Origin: Rhizobiaceae bacterium
GTDB lineage: Bacteria > Pseudomonadota > Alphaproteobacteria > Rhizobiales > Rhizobiaceae
Direction of reading: 5' to 3'
NCBI GenBank assembly: GCA_027483885.1
Contig: JAIXTO010000220.1
Location: 1-64,000, forward strand
Length of the DNA stretch: 64,000 nucleotides
Shown here: positions 27,131 to 35,939 of the stretch, one piece after another
Numbering within the stretch: position 1 is the stretch's first letter
Layout: each line of letters begins with the position of its first letter
Notes under the pieces: model-generated
Told to the model about the DNA's origin: nothing
Seen by the model: only the letters and a program-made list of their open reading frames with translations
Database searches by the model: none
Translations under genes and position numbers: made by a program

Positions 27131-28180
27131 TTAGAATGCGCGCTGCAGGCGCAGGTAACCAGACCAGGTTTCCGAAGCGTTGTCCGGATCGTAGTACTGA
27201 ACCGAAGCCTTGGCGGACAGGTTCTTGGCAAGCTGGTAGTCAAGAGCCACGCCAGCCTTCCAAGCGTTGCTGTCGCCGAAGCCAGCGGAGTTGCTGACCT
27301 TCAGGCTGTCGTAGTACTGGAAGCCGGGGGTGATCTTGAACTTGTCGGTGACCTTTACAGCGTATTCAACTGCAACAGCATATTCCGACGAGTCGTAGTA
27401 GGGGTTTACGCCGGAAGCGTAGACACCAGCAAGACCGAGCGTGCCCGGGCCGATATCGGCAGTCGCGATCAGGCGAACAGCGCCTTCGCTCTGGTCGGTG
27501 TCGTAACCGCCAAGCAGGGCAACCTTAACCGGACCAAACGCACCGCCAACGATACCGGATACACCGATGTCGTTGTCGCTTTCGCCATTACCACGGCCAA
27601 GACCTTCGAGTTCGTCCACCGACGCACCAGCATAGAAAGCGCCAGCGGTGTAGGTGTAACGGATTGCGTTCCATGCGGTCACAGAACCGGCCAGGTCATC
27701 GGTTTCGCCCGAGAGACCATCGTCCCACCAGCCGTAGAAGTAACCGACCTTCAGGCCGCCAAGTTCGATAAACGCCTGGTCGACGTTTACGCCACGGTTC
27801 GAAACGTTCGGAATGCTGGTGCCCTGTACGGTAACGCCAGAGCCGTTGTCAGCATTGCCACGCAGACCGATGAAGCCGCGCAGAGCGCCGAATTCGGTGT
27901 CCGAACGGGTATCAACTTCGAGCTGAGCGCGGGTGAAGGAATCCCAGTCAGACGAACCGGACTTGTCCTTGCCGAAATCGGTCTGGAAACGAACGTAACC
28001 ACCGATCTTGAGGCAGGTTTCAGAACCCGGGATGTAGAAGAAGCCGGCGCCGAAAGCGTCGCAAACGCGAACGTATTCCATTGGCTCCGGCTCAGCAGCG
28101 ACGATAGCGTCAGCGGCCTGTGCGCCAGATACTGCAGCGAGAGCTGCAGCGGAGCCGAGAAGAAGGCTCTTGATGTTCAT
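27131..28180 (-). CDS. Porin (RopA-type), copy 2
   Basis: A 349-residue paralogue of the porin at 24963. Signal peptide MNIKSLLLGSAAALAAVSGAQA, mature start ADAIVAAEPEPMEYVRVCDAFG identical to copy 1 for over 20 residues, same Cys pair, C-terminal YLRLQRAF ending in Phe. The mid-chain loops diverge, as expected under phage or antibody selection. A GGAGG precedes the ATG. The long upstream region (28181-28575) also holds TTTAGAAGACA (28262-28272). Codon use is biased to a few preferred codons, fitting high expression. Confidence 0.95.
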   Translation of the reverse strand: MNIKSLLLGSAAALAAVSGAQAADAIVAAEPEPMEYVRVCDAFGAGFFYIPGSETCLKIGGYVRFQTDFGKDKSGSSDWDSFTRAQLEVDTRSDTEFGALRGFIGLRGNADNGSGVTVQGTSIPNVSNRGVNVDQAFIELGGLKVGYFYGWWDDGLSGETDDLAGSVTAWNAIRYTYTAGAFYAGASVDELEGLGRGNGESDNDIGVSGIVGGAFGPVKVALLGGYDTDQSEGAVRLIATADIGPGTLGLAGVYASGVNPYYDSSEYAVAVEYAVKVTDKFKITPGFQYYDSLKVSNSAGFGDSNAWKAGVALDYQLAKNLSAKASVQYYDPDNASETWSGYLRLQRAF

Positions 28181-28575
28181 ATTGACCTCCAGTCAAAGTT
28201 TCGTAAGGGTCTGGGTTTTTTGGCTGAAGGACAGCATTCCCTGCCCCATCCCCGTCGGTTCTTTAGAAGACAACGATCCACCGCCGCTTCTGATTGTGAA
28301 CATACAAGAGAGGGTCGCTCATGCAATCGTGAACTGGAGCGGTTTCGATCTGGCACAGGCGCTTAGGAAAACCCTGTTGCGAAAAGGACACAAAAGTATG
28401 AGGCGGCTGCCGCGTAAATTTACTTTTGATTAAGAAAGCCCTTAAGCCACAGGATCTTACGCAGACGGTGCGCCAGCCTATGCTTTGCCTACAATCAATG
28501 CTTGAAGTTTATAAAAGCGCGATGACAAAGAAGAACATCGACAGTTCTGGCCGGGCGTGCCCTACAACCAGAACG
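28181..28575. other. Upstream region of porin copy 2
   Basis: Nearly 400 bases between the porin start and the tRNA gene. The leader shares TTTAGAAGACA and a following ACCGCCGC block with porin copy 1 (spacing 18 versus 22 bases), pointing to a common transcript start or regulatory element. No gene or clear hairpin terminator for the tRNA was seen. Confidence 0.45.
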
Positions 28576-28665
28576 TGGCGGAGAGGATGGGATTCGAACC
28601 CACGATACCATCTCTGGTATACTCCCTTAGCAGGGGAGCGCCTTCGACCACTCGGCCACCTCTCC
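28576..28665 (-). tRNA. tRNA-Ser (GCU anticodon)
   Basis: Read on the minus strand the gene starts GGAGAGGTGGCCGAGTGGTC and ends with the T-arm GGTTCGAATCC, acceptor CCTCTCC, discriminator G and an encoded CCA (28576-28578). The anticodon stem CTCCC/GGGAG encloses CTGCTAA, so the anticodon is GCU (AGC/AGU serine codons). The long variable arm TATACCAGAGATGGTAT between anticodon and T stems is the class II feature of serine tRNAs. Confidence 0.97.
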
Positions 28666-28676
28666 GGTGGGGAGGT

Positions 28677-28704
28677 GATTATTGCGGACGGCTGGCGATT
28701 GCAA
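28677..28704 (-). promoter_or_regulatory. Candidate tRNA-Ser promoter
   Basis: On the minus strand TTGCAA (28699-28704) and ATAATC (28677-28682) are 16 bases apart and the second box lies 11 bases before the mature 5' end of the tRNA. This fits a sigma-70-type promoter but is judged by eye only. Confidence 0.4.
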
Positions 28705-28782
28705 GGCATTTTGCGCGTTTTGGCGCATTTCCCTTGGGGAAAGCCTGCAAATGCCGGAAAAGCCCTGTAACAGGGGATGTTT

Positions 28783-30000
28783 TCAGGCCAGGAGCAGCTT
28801 CAGGTCTGCCGCCGCATCGGCAAGAATCGCTTTATCGGGCTGGCGACCGAGGTCGAGCAGCTTCTTGCCGGTCACATAGGCTTTTGCGTCGTTGATGGCA
28901 TCTACCGCGATGAACCGGCCCTTGGCGAAATACCAGACGGAAACGGCCCCGTCGCGCGCGCCTGGACGGACCAGCGTTTCGTCATAACCCTGGTTGAAGC
29001 CGGCGATCTGCAGCTTGACGTCATACTGATCCGACCAGAACCAGGGTTTGGGCTGATAGGCCTGCCCTCCCCCGGCAATGATTGCCGCAGCCGAGTCGGC
29101 CTGGTCCACGGCGTTCTGCACTGATTCGAGACGAACCTGCGTGCCTTCGTAAGGAAGGCTGACGCAATCCCCGACGGCAAAGATCTGCGGATCAGAGGTC
29201 CGCGCTGACGAATCGACGGTGATTCCGTTGGCCACATCAAGGCCGGCGGTCTTGGCCAGCATGTCGTTTGCCGTTACGCCAATGCCGACGATGACGAAAT
29301 CCACGTCGATGACACTGCCATCGGCCAATTCGGCGGCGCAGACTTTGCCCTCTGCCCCGATGAGGCGACGAAGACCGGTCGATTCGCGGATCTGGACGCC
29401 GTGGCTGACGTGAATGGCGCGGATGATATCAGCGGTCTCTTTGGCGGCGACGCGGTTTAGGATGCGCTCGGCCATTTCGATGAGCGTCACCTCCAGGCCC
29501 TTGGCGCGGGCAACGGCTGCGGCCTCGAGACCGATGTAACCGCCGCCGATGACCAGAACCCGTCGCCCGGCGCGCATTTCCCCGGCCAGCCGGTCGGCGT
29601 CGCGCTTGTCGCGCATCACGTAAACGCCGTCGAGGTCGCCGCCGATGGCCGCCGGCAACATACGCGGCGTGGCACCGGTTGCCAGAACAAGCGTGCCGTA
29701 CTCAAGACGCGATCCATCCTGCAGGCGCACCGTGCGGCCGGCCCGGTCGATCTCCTCGACGAAGGTCGCAAGCTTCAGCTCGACATTATTCTCGGCAAAC
29801 CAGCTTTCCGGGCGCAGCAGCAGGCGCGAAAACTCCATCTCGCCCATGAGATATTTCTTGGAGAGCGGCGGGCGCTGGTAAGGCGGCACGGCCTCGGCGG
29901 TGATCATGGTGATCGGGCGCTCGTCCTTGAGGGCACGCAGTTTGGCGACAAGCGAAAATCCCGCCTGCCCGCCGCCGATGATGACCACCCTGTCCGACAC
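28783..30000 (-). CDS. FAD-dependent oxidoreductase (ferredoxin/rubredoxin reductase type)
   Basis: A 405-residue flavoprotein. The FAD-binding GxGxxG is in VIIGGGQAGFSL at the N-terminus; the NAD(P)H-binding fold is VLVIGGGYIGLEAAAVARAKG near residue 150; the later GDC motif (FAVGDCVSLPY) contacts FAD. The C-terminal reductase domain is typical of ferredoxin reductases that feed Rieske oxygenases or P450s. A GTG start at 30000 with GGAG eight bases upstream is preferred; an ATG at 30018 is possible. No ferredoxin or oxygenase partner is adjacent. Confidence 0.88.
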   Translation of the reverse strand: MSDRVVIIGGGQAGFSLVAKLRALKDERPITMITAEAVPPYQRPPLSKKYLMGEMEFSRLLLRPESWFAENNVELKLATFVEEIDRAGRTVRLQDGSRLEYGTLVLATGATPRMLPAAIGGDLDGVYVMRDKRDADRLAGEMRAGRRVLVIGGGYIGLEAAAVARAKGLEVTLIEMAERILNRVAAKETADIIRAIHVSHGVQIRESTGLRRLIGAEGKVCAAELADGSVIDVDFVIVGIGVTANDMLAKTAGLDVANGITVDSSARTSDPQIFAVGDCVSLPYEGTQVRLESVQNAVDQADSAAAIIAGGGQAYQPKPWFWSDQYDVKLQIAGFNQGYDETLVRPGARDGAVSVWYFAKGRFIAVDAINDAKAYVTGKKLLDLGRQPDKAILADAAADLKLLLA

Positions 30001-30223
30001 CTTATACACTCCATCCATGAGGCGTGCGGCGGCCCTTTCCGGCAGCCGTCGATAGCCATGGGGTAACCCCGGCCCGCAACTTCGTCAACTGTGCCAGCTT
30101 TTCCGGCTCAAACGCCCGGAAAAACAGGAAAAACTCGTGATGTCAGGTATTTTATCGTTCACTTTCAGGATGTATCATACTTGAGCGGTCAAGATCGGAC
30201 CGTAGCAGTCATGGGAGGGTTCC

Positions 30224-30577
30224 ATGCCCTTGAACATTGTCAGAGATACAAAGCCGTTCATTCCTCATGACGAGGTGTTTGAAAAATTCGATATCGACCG
30301 CCCGGGCAAGATCATCTTCGTCGGGCATCGCCTCAGCACCAAGGACCAGTTGCGCTGCCTTGTGCGCAAGATCTCGCTTTATGGCGCAGAGCTGGATGTC
30401 AGCCCGCATGTGTCGGTGCCGAAAAACTTCTTCCTCGAGATCCTCGGCATCCGGGATGAAATCGGCTGCACGCTGATCCGTCGTCACGAGGAAAAGGTCA
30501 CCGTCGGCTTCAACATGCTGATCGATGCGGATTTCCTGCATCACGTGATCCGGGTGAGCTTCGACACCAATCATTGA
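30224..30577 (+). CDS. PilZ-like small protein
   Basis: A 117-residue protein with GGAGGG before its ATG. The strand pattern LRCLVRKISLYGAELDVSPHVSVPKNFFLEI followed by IGCTLIRRHEEKVTVGFN is that of a PilZ beta barrel ('...VRNIS..GA.L.V....P..F.L.I....CRV.WR....VGV.F'). The c-di-GMP-contacting RxxxR ahead of the barrel is not clear here; RCLVRK is the nearest candidate, so ligand binding is uncertain. It is monocistronic. Confidence 0.55.
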   Translation: MPLNIVRDTKPFIPHDEVFEKFDIDRPGKIIFVGHRLSTKDQLRCLVRKISLYGAELDVSPHVSVPKNFFLEILGIRDEIGCTLIRRHEEKVTVGFNMLIDADFLHHVIRVSFDTNH

Positions 30578-30700
30578 TGGCGGAGAATTGAAAGCTTGAA
30601 CGGCAACCGGTGACCGAACCGGAACGCGCCGGACCCGCCTTGCGCCGACATGAAACGCACCTATGCTGAGACATGATTTTCCTCACATCGGACGTTCAGC

Positions 30701-31813
30701 ATGTCGGCGTTTTCGCGTTTCACTCCCCTTGTCAGCCAATTGCCGGCAACCGTGCCCTTCGTTGGCCCGGAAGCTATCGAGCGTAACCGCGGTCTGGCGG
30801 TGAAGGCGCGCATCGGCGCCAACGAAAGCGGTTTCGGCCCCGCGCCTTCCGTGCTGACGGCCATCGCAGAGGCTGCCTCCGACACCTGGAAATATGCCGA
30901 CCCCGAAAACTTTGCCCTGAAGCAGGCGCTGGCGGCACATCTCGGCTGTGGAGCGGAGAATATCGCGGTCGGCGAAGGCATCGATTCGCTGCTCGGCCAT
31001 ATCGCCCGCATGATCGTTGAGCCGGGAACGCCTGTCGTGACCTCGCTTGGCGCCTATCCCACCTTCAACTTTCATGTGAACGGTTATGGCGGCCGGCTGG
31101 TAACGACACCTTATGTAGATGACCGGGAAGATTTGTCCGGACTTCTTGACCTCGTGCGCCGGGAAAACGCGCCGCTCGTCTATTTCGCCAATCCCGACAA
31201 CCCGATGGGAAGCTGGTGGGATGGCGAAAGCGTGGCCGCCTTTGCCAAGGCTTTGCCGGAAAGCTGCCTGCTCATTCTCGACGAAGCCTATTGCGAAACC
31301 GCCCCTGACGGCACGACGCCGGATATCTCGGCTCTCATCGATCAGCCGAACGTCATGCGCACACGCACCTTCTCCAAGGCCTATGGGCTTGCCGGCGCGC
31401 GCATCGGTTATGTCATCACCACGCCTGCCAATGCAAAAGCCTTCGACAAGATCCGCCACCATTTCGGCATGGCGCGCATCAGCGTCGCCGCAGCGCTTGC
31501 GGCTCTTGAGGATCAGGATTACCTCGCGACGGTGACGGCCCGCATCAAGGCGTCGCGTGAGGAGATTTCCAGGATTGCGCGGGACAACGGGTTGTCCCCG
31601 CTGCCGTCTGCCACGAATTTCGTCGCGATCGATTGCGGCCGCGACGGCACTTACGCGCGCGCTATCGTGGATGGGCTGATGGAACACGGCGTCTTCATCC
31701 GCATGCCCGGCGTCGCCCCGCTTAACCGCTGCATTCGGGTGAGCACCGGGCCGGAGGCGGATATGGCCCTGTTGGCAAAGGCGCTGCCGCAGGTTCTGGC
31801 ACGGCTTGCCTGA
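30701..31813 (+). CDS. Pyridoxal-phosphate aminotransferase (HisC-like)
   Basis: A 370-residue fold-type I aminotransferase. The PLP lysine is in TRTFSKAYGLAGARIGYV, the cofactor Asp/Tyr region in LLILDEAYCE, and the substrate Arg near the end in RCIRVSTGPEADM. The HisC-type N-terminus carries ANESGFGPAPSVL. It may be histidinol-phosphate aminotransferase or a paralogue acting on other amino acids; no his gene is near, so the paralogue is at least as likely. A terminator follows at 31831. Confidence 0.88.
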   Translation: MSAFSRFTPLVSQLPATVPFVGPEAIERNRGLAVKARIGANESGFGPAPSVLTAIAEAASDTWKYADPENFALKQALAAHLGCGAENIAVGEGIDSLLGHIARMIVEPGTPVVTSLGAYPTFNFHVNGYGGRLVTTPYVDDREDLSGLLDLVRRENAPLVYFANPDNPMGSWWDGESVAAFAKALPESCLLILDEAYCETAPDGTTPDISALIDQPNVMRTRTFSKAYGLAGARIGYVITTPANAKAFDKIRHHFGMARISVAAALAALEDQDYLATVTARIKASREEISRIARDNGLSPLPSATNFVAIDCGRDGTYARAIVDGLMEHGVFIRMPGVAPLNRCIRVSTGPEADMALLAKALPQVLARLA

Positions 31814-31830
31814 CCAAAGCCTGCACAGGC

Positions 31831-31856
31831 AAAAGCCGCGACGGTGCGCGGCTTTT
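31831..31856. terminator. Bidirectional terminator
   Basis: AAAAGCCGCG (31831-31840) / CGCGGCTTTT (31847-31856) around ACGGTG, perfect 10-bp stem with A/T ends usable on both strands. It lies between the aminotransferase and the convergent SEL1-like gene. Confidence 0.85.
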
Positions 31857-31894
31857 GAAACATAGTATAGAGTGTGGGGATGCCCCCCTGCGGC

Positions 31895-32161
31895 TCAGTG
31901 CATGGTCATCCAGTCACGCGCGGCCCGGAGTGCCTCGGCCAGCTGCATCTTGGTCATAGATTGGGAGAGATCCGCCCGCAGTTCAGCGGCCCGGTCGGAA
32001 CCCCTGATGGCGGCAATGTTCAGCCACTTGTGCGCGGCCACCAGATCGACCGGACAACCGCGTCCGGTCGCATATTTCAGGCCCATGTCGCAGAAGGTCT
32101 CGGCGCGGGCTTCGCCTCCCATGGAGGCCATTTCGGAAGTCTGCATGTTAAAGCGTGCCAT
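31895..32161 (-). CDS. SEL1-repeat-like small protein
   Basis: An 88-residue protein. The segment AETFCDMGLKYATGRGCPVDLVAAHKWLNIAAIRG reads as a single SEL1/TPR-like repeat ('..LG..Y..G.GV..D...A..W...AA..G'), followed by a helix MTKMQLAEALRAARDWMTM. Such proteins usually bind partners. The start at 32161 (MARFNMQ) is preferred; the open frame reaches 32248 but the upstream residues look non-coding. No signal peptide. Confidence 0.75.
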   Translation of the reverse strand: MARFNMQTSEMASMGGEARAETFCDMGLKYATGRGCPVDLVAAHKWLNIAAIRGSDRAAELRADLSQSMTKMQLAEALRAARDWMTMH

Positions 32162-32673
32162 CGTTAAGATCCCTGTTTCAGTGCCTGTTGTAACGAACCC
32201 TGTTTTAGCTGGCCCTCGAGGGGCACCCTCCGGATCTGCCATCTTCAAGCGGCTTTGCGATCCTTCCGGCCGGCAGGTTTTCCTGCTCGTCTGATGGCTT
32301 CACTATGCCGGACGGGCTTCAAAATTTGTCTAAAATGCATGCTTAATTTGCTGAAAACAAAATCTAAACGCTTGGTAAACCTCGCTTTTCATTAAACATC
32401 ACATCCGCTGGAAATTAAGGACTTTTGCGCCGCCTTTACCTCCCGTTCACCATGACGCGTTCATTCTTTGCTCACCATGTTTGACCAAGACATCGAACAA
32501 GGATGCAAAAAGACATCCTCTGATCCCGGTTCTCAGACGGCAAATCCTGTTTACCTTTACGTGAACGTAAGCTAGATTTTCATGAGGGTGCGATCGGTCT
32601 GCTGGAGGAGCAGAAGGCTTGCACTTCGCGCCATAGGGCGCATCAAATACGGCAGGATCAAACGGAGGAGTTG
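32162..32673. other. Long intergenic region before the DUF2147 gene
   Basis: Between divergent genes, 512 bases, no gene seen. The stretch 32320-32420 is distinctly AT-rich. A near-perfect dyad lies at 32557-32570 (listed separately). A GGAGGAG ribosome-binding site at 32664-32670 belongs to the DUF2147 gene. Confidence 0.5.
32557..32570. promoter_or_regulatory. Candidate MerR-type operator
   Basis: TTACGTGAACGTAA is a 14-bp dyad, symmetrical except for the central GA. It lies about 105 bases before the DUF2147 start and shares ACGTGAACGTAA with the dyad upstream of etf-QO (49411-49430, opposite strand). The T/ACGT..ACGT architecture resembles LiuR-like MerR operators. Confidence 0.5.
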
Positions 32674-33021
32674 ATGGGGATGTTTCGGAAAACAGTTTGG
32701 GCCGCAGGCCTGATGATGGCGCTGGCATCGGCTGCGGTCGCCGCCGAGCCGATCGAAGGCAACTGGAAAACCGCAAGCGGCGAGACCGCAGCGATTGCCA
32801 AATGCGGACAGGCCTTCTGCGTGACCTTGAAGACCGGCAAGTTTGCCGGAAAGCAGATCGGCCGGATGGATGGCCAAGGCAATGACTACAAGGGCGAGAT
32901 TACAGACCCCGAAAACGACAAGACCTATGCCGGCACCGGCGCCGTCACTGGCAATTCTCTGAAGATGAAGGGTTGCGTGCTGGCCGTCTTCTGCAAGGCG
33001 CAGACCTGGACGCGGCTATAA
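32674..33021 (+). CDS. Secreted DUF2147 protein
   Basis: A 115-residue exported protein. The signal peptide (MGMFRKTVWAAGLMMALASAAVAAEP) precedes the DUF2147 domain IEGNWKTASGETAAIAKCGQAFC ... GSLKMKGCVLAVFCKAQTWTRL-type ending. Members have paired cysteines and are found in the periplasm or outer-membrane fraction; no biochemical role is known. Start 32674 uses the GGAGGAG 5 bases upstream; ATG 32680 is the alternative. It may be controlled by the dyad at 32557. Confidence 0.85.
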   Translation: MGMFRKTVWAAGLMMALASAAVAAEPIEGNWKTASGETAAIAKCGQAFCVTLKTGKFAGKQIGRMDGQGNDYKGEITDPENDKTYAGTGAVTGNSLKMKGCVLAVFCKAQTWTRL

Positions 33022-33196
33022 GGCCAGGCCGCGCGCGCTTCGCCCCCCTCTGACGACGAAGCTGGCGGGCGAAGCAGTGCCGCATCGCTGCCGGCTGCCC
33101 TGCGGCCCACCGGCAACGCAGGGCTTCGCCAAAAAGATCATTCAATTGACGGAAAAGCGTAATTTGCTTGTTAGCAAGAGCGCTTTATAATGCATC

Positions 33197-34696
33197 ATGA
33201 GCAAACGAATCCTTCCTTTCGCATCCGCCCACTGCATCAGCCCGGAGCCTTACGAGGCGCAGAGCTTTGACGATCCCGTCAAGGCGGTCGATGCCCTTGC
33301 CGAGCTTTACGAGCGCAATACGGCGTTCCTCATCAGCGGTTTCGACGATCTGGCCCAGGGTGGCGCGGTTCGCGGCCGTTACCGCGCCTGTTATCCCCAG
33401 GTCAGCATCGAAACGACGAGTTTCGGCCATGTCGATTCGCGCCTGTCCTATGGCCATGTGACGGCACCCGGCGTCTATACCACCACCATCACCCGGCCAA
33501 AACTGTTCCGTCACTACCTGAAGGAACAACTCGGGCTTTTGATGCGCAATCATCATGTGCCGGTGACGGTTTCGGAATCGACAACGCCGATCCCGCTGCA
33601 TTTTGCCTTTGGCGAAGGCGCACATGTGGAAGCCTCGTCGTCGACGGTGCTGAACGACATGCCGTTGCGCGACCTGTTCGACACACCCGACCTCAACACC
33701 ACCGATGACCTGATTGCCAATGGCGAATATGACCAAGTGGCGGGCGAGCCCGCGCCGCTTGCGCCGTTTACCGCCCAGCGCATCGATTATTCGCTGGCGC
33801 GCCTCAGCCATTACACGGCAACAAGCGCCGAGCATTTCCAGAATTTCGTGCTGTTTACCAATTACCAGTTCTACATCGATGAGTTCGCAGCCTTTGCCCG
33901 CGAACTGATGGCGAACGGCGGCGAAGGCTATACGGCCTTTGTCGAGCCTGGCAATCTCGTCACCCTGCCCGGCGCCGACAAGGGGCCGGAGCCGATTGCC
34001 CGTCTGCCGCAAATGCCAGCCTATCACCTGAAGAAAAAGGGCCATGCCGGCATCACGCTGGTCAATATCGGCGTCGGACCTTCCAACGCCAAGACGATCA
34101 CCGACCATATTGCCGTGCTGCGCCCGCATGCCTGGCTGATGGTTGGCCACTGCGCGGGGCTTCGCAACAGCCAGCGGCTTGGCGATTATGTTCTGGCGCA
34201 TGCCTATATGCGCGAGGACCACGTGCTGGATGACGACCTGCCCGTCTGGGTGCCGATCCCGGCGCTGGCCGAAGTGCAGAAGGCGCTGGAAGATGCGGTG
34301 GAGGAAATCACCGGTCTCGAAGGTTTTGAGCTAAAGCGCATCATGCGCACCGGCACCGTTGCCACCATCGACAACCGCAACTGGGAACTGCGGGACCAGC
34401 GCGGACCTGTGAAACGCCTGTCGCAGGCACGCGCTATCGCGCTCGACATGGAATCAGCCACCATTGCCGCAAACGGTTTTCGCTTCCGCGTGCCCTATGG
34501 CACGCTGCTCTGCGTGTCCGACAAGCCGCTGCATGGCGAATTGAAACTGCCGGGCATGGCGACGGAGTTTTACCGCACGCAGGTGCGCCAGCACCTGAAG
34601 ATCGGCATCCGCGCCGTGCAAAAACTGGCAGCCATGCCGACGGAAACGCTGCACTCGCGAAAACTGCGCAGCTTTTATGAGACGGCGTTCCAGTAG
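33197..34696 (+). CDS. amn: AMP nucleosidase
   Basis: A 499-residue enzyme that splits AMP into adenine and ribose-5-phosphate. The N-terminal AMP-nucleosidase domain covers residues about 10-175 and the phosphorylase-type catalytic domain the rest, with GITLVNIGVGPSNAKTITDHIAVLRPHAWLMVGHCAGL and the conserved ALDMESATIAANG. The full-length two-domain form is intact. It contributes to adenylate balance and purine salvage. A short AT-rich stretch at 33160-33190 holds its probable promoter; it is monocistronic. Confidence 0.95.
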   Translation: MSKRILPFASAHCISPEPYEAQSFDDPVKAVDALAELYERNTAFLISGFDDLAQGGAVRGRYRACYPQVSIETTSFGHVDSRLSYGHVTAPGVYTTTITRPKLFRHYLKEQLGLLMRNHHVPVTVSESTTPIPLHFAFGEGAHVEASSSTVLNDMPLRDLFDTPDLNTTDDLIANGEYDQVAGEPAPLAPFTAQRIDYSLARLSHYTATSAEHFQNFVLFTNYQFYIDEFAAFARELMANGGEGYTAFVEPGNLVTLPGADKGPEPIARLPQMPAYHLKKKGHAGITLVNIGVGPSNAKTITDHIAVLRPHAWLMVGHCAGLRNSQRLGDYVLAHAYMREDHVLDDDLPVWVPIPALAEVQKALEDAVEEITGLEGFELKRIMRTGTVATIDNRNWELRDQRGPVKRLSQARAIALDMESATIAANGFRFRVPYGTLLCVSDKPLHGELKLPGMATEFYRTQVRQHLKIGIRAVQKLAAMPTETLHSRKLRSFYETAFQ

Positions 34697-34722
34697 GCTC
34701 GCTAACGCCAACCCGATTCGCG

Positions 34723-35694
34723 TCAGACGGCGCGACCGGGACGGCGTCGGCCGGCAACGATCATCGACAGCAACGTGCCGGCAACGGAGGTGACGATGAC
34801 GAGGAGATGCGCGTTGACGGCAGCCTTGCCAAGCGCTGCCACGGCACCTGCGTCGCGCCCGCCGCCAAAAGCCAATGCGCCGGCGGTGATGCCGGCCGGA
34901 TAGGTTCCAACGCCGCCCGGCGCATGCAGGGGCAAGACAGAGGAAAGTTCGCCACCCAGCGCACCGCCAAACCCTGCTGTGACATCCAGCCCGCCGATCA
35001 GCACCAGCACCCAGGCGAGAACCGCGATCTTGACGAACCAGTTGATCAGCGTTGCGGCCCAGGCGCGCAGGAAGGCGCCCGCACTGAACGGCAGGCCTGC
35101 CTCGATTTCGCCAAGCAGAGTTTCCAGCCGTGCCGGCAGGCTGCCATGCAGCAGGCGGAACAGCGGCTTGCGCGCCGCAAAACCGGCAGCCGGCAAAAGC
35201 GCAAACAGGCACCAGGCAAGCCAGGCCCAAGCATGTGCAGCCTCAAGCGCCAGCCCGATACCCGCCGCTGCCATGAGCGCGTGCAGGTCGAGCAGCCGCA
35301 TCACAAGCAGCGCGGAGGTGGCGCGCGTGATGGAAAGGCCGAATTCGCGTTTCATCAGCAGCGGGAAGCTCATCTCACCGCTTCGAAACGGCAGCATGAT
35401 GTTGAGCAGGTTATGGACCTGAACCAGTCGCAGCAGCAGCGGAAACTGCCCGGCCGTTTCGCGCGGAAAATAATCATGGATACGCCAGGTGCGCAGCACA
35501 TAGGTGAAGATCAGCAACACCATTGCCGCAAGCGGCGTCAGCCATCCGGTGTCCTGCCAGAGCTTAAAAATCTGCTCCCAGCCCCAGAACCATTCGATGA
35601 AGGCGATATAGGCAAGGATCGCCAGTGCGGTGACCAGTGTCATCGCGTGGCGGATCATCCATGGCTTTTGGCTGGCAAGCCCGTCGCTGTTCAT
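34723..35694 (-). CDS. Lysylphosphatidylglycerol-synthase/flippase-like membrane protein
   Basis: A 323-residue protein with about eight hydrophobic segments and the LPG_synthase_TM pattern: LRTWRIHDYFPRETAGQFPLLLRLVQVHNLLNIMLPFRSGEMSFPLLMKREFGLS. Members without the MprF catalytic domain act as lipid-linked glycan or phospholipid flippases. The start at 35694 (MNSDG) is preferred over a TTG five codons upstream. It is divergent from three glycosyltransferase genes, which supports a part in the same lipid-linked sugar pathway. Confidence 0.8.
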   Translation of the reverse strand: MNSDGLASQKPWMIRHAMTLVTALAILAYIAFIEWFWGWEQIFKLWQDTGWLTPLAAMVLLIFTYVLRTWRIHDYFPRETAGQFPLLLRLVQVHNLLNIMLPFRSGEMSFPLLMKREFGLSITRATSALLVMRLLDLHALMAAAGIGLALEAAHAWAWLAWCLFALLPAAGFAARKPLFRLLHGSLPARLETLLGEIEAGLPFSAGAFLRAWAATLINWFVKIAVLAWVLVLIGGLDVTAGFGGALGGELSSVLPLHAPGGVGTYPAGITAGALAFGGGRDAGAVAALGKAAVNAHLLVIVTSVAGTLLSMIVAGRRRPGRAV

Positions 35695-35939
35695 ATAAAA
35701 ACCGTCCAAACGGTGGATCGTGATAGACAGGCCGCAGGCTAGAACGCCATGGCCTGTCGTCTATCAGCGACGTTTAGGAGAAAGAACAGGCATCGACAAC
35801 TGCCGTTGTGAACGGGCTGCGTGAAGATGCCCCTGACCTTTCGCTTTCCCACCAACGCTCTGCCACAGCCACTTTGCAAGGTTGCGGGCCGTTCGAACAC
35901 TGGGCCGCCGCATTTCCACGAATCAGAAGAAACCTGCTG

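Noticed and set aside
28426-28895. Open frames covering the tRNA-Ser gene
   Set aside because: The region folds as a complete serine tRNA with encoded CCA; the frames are incidental.
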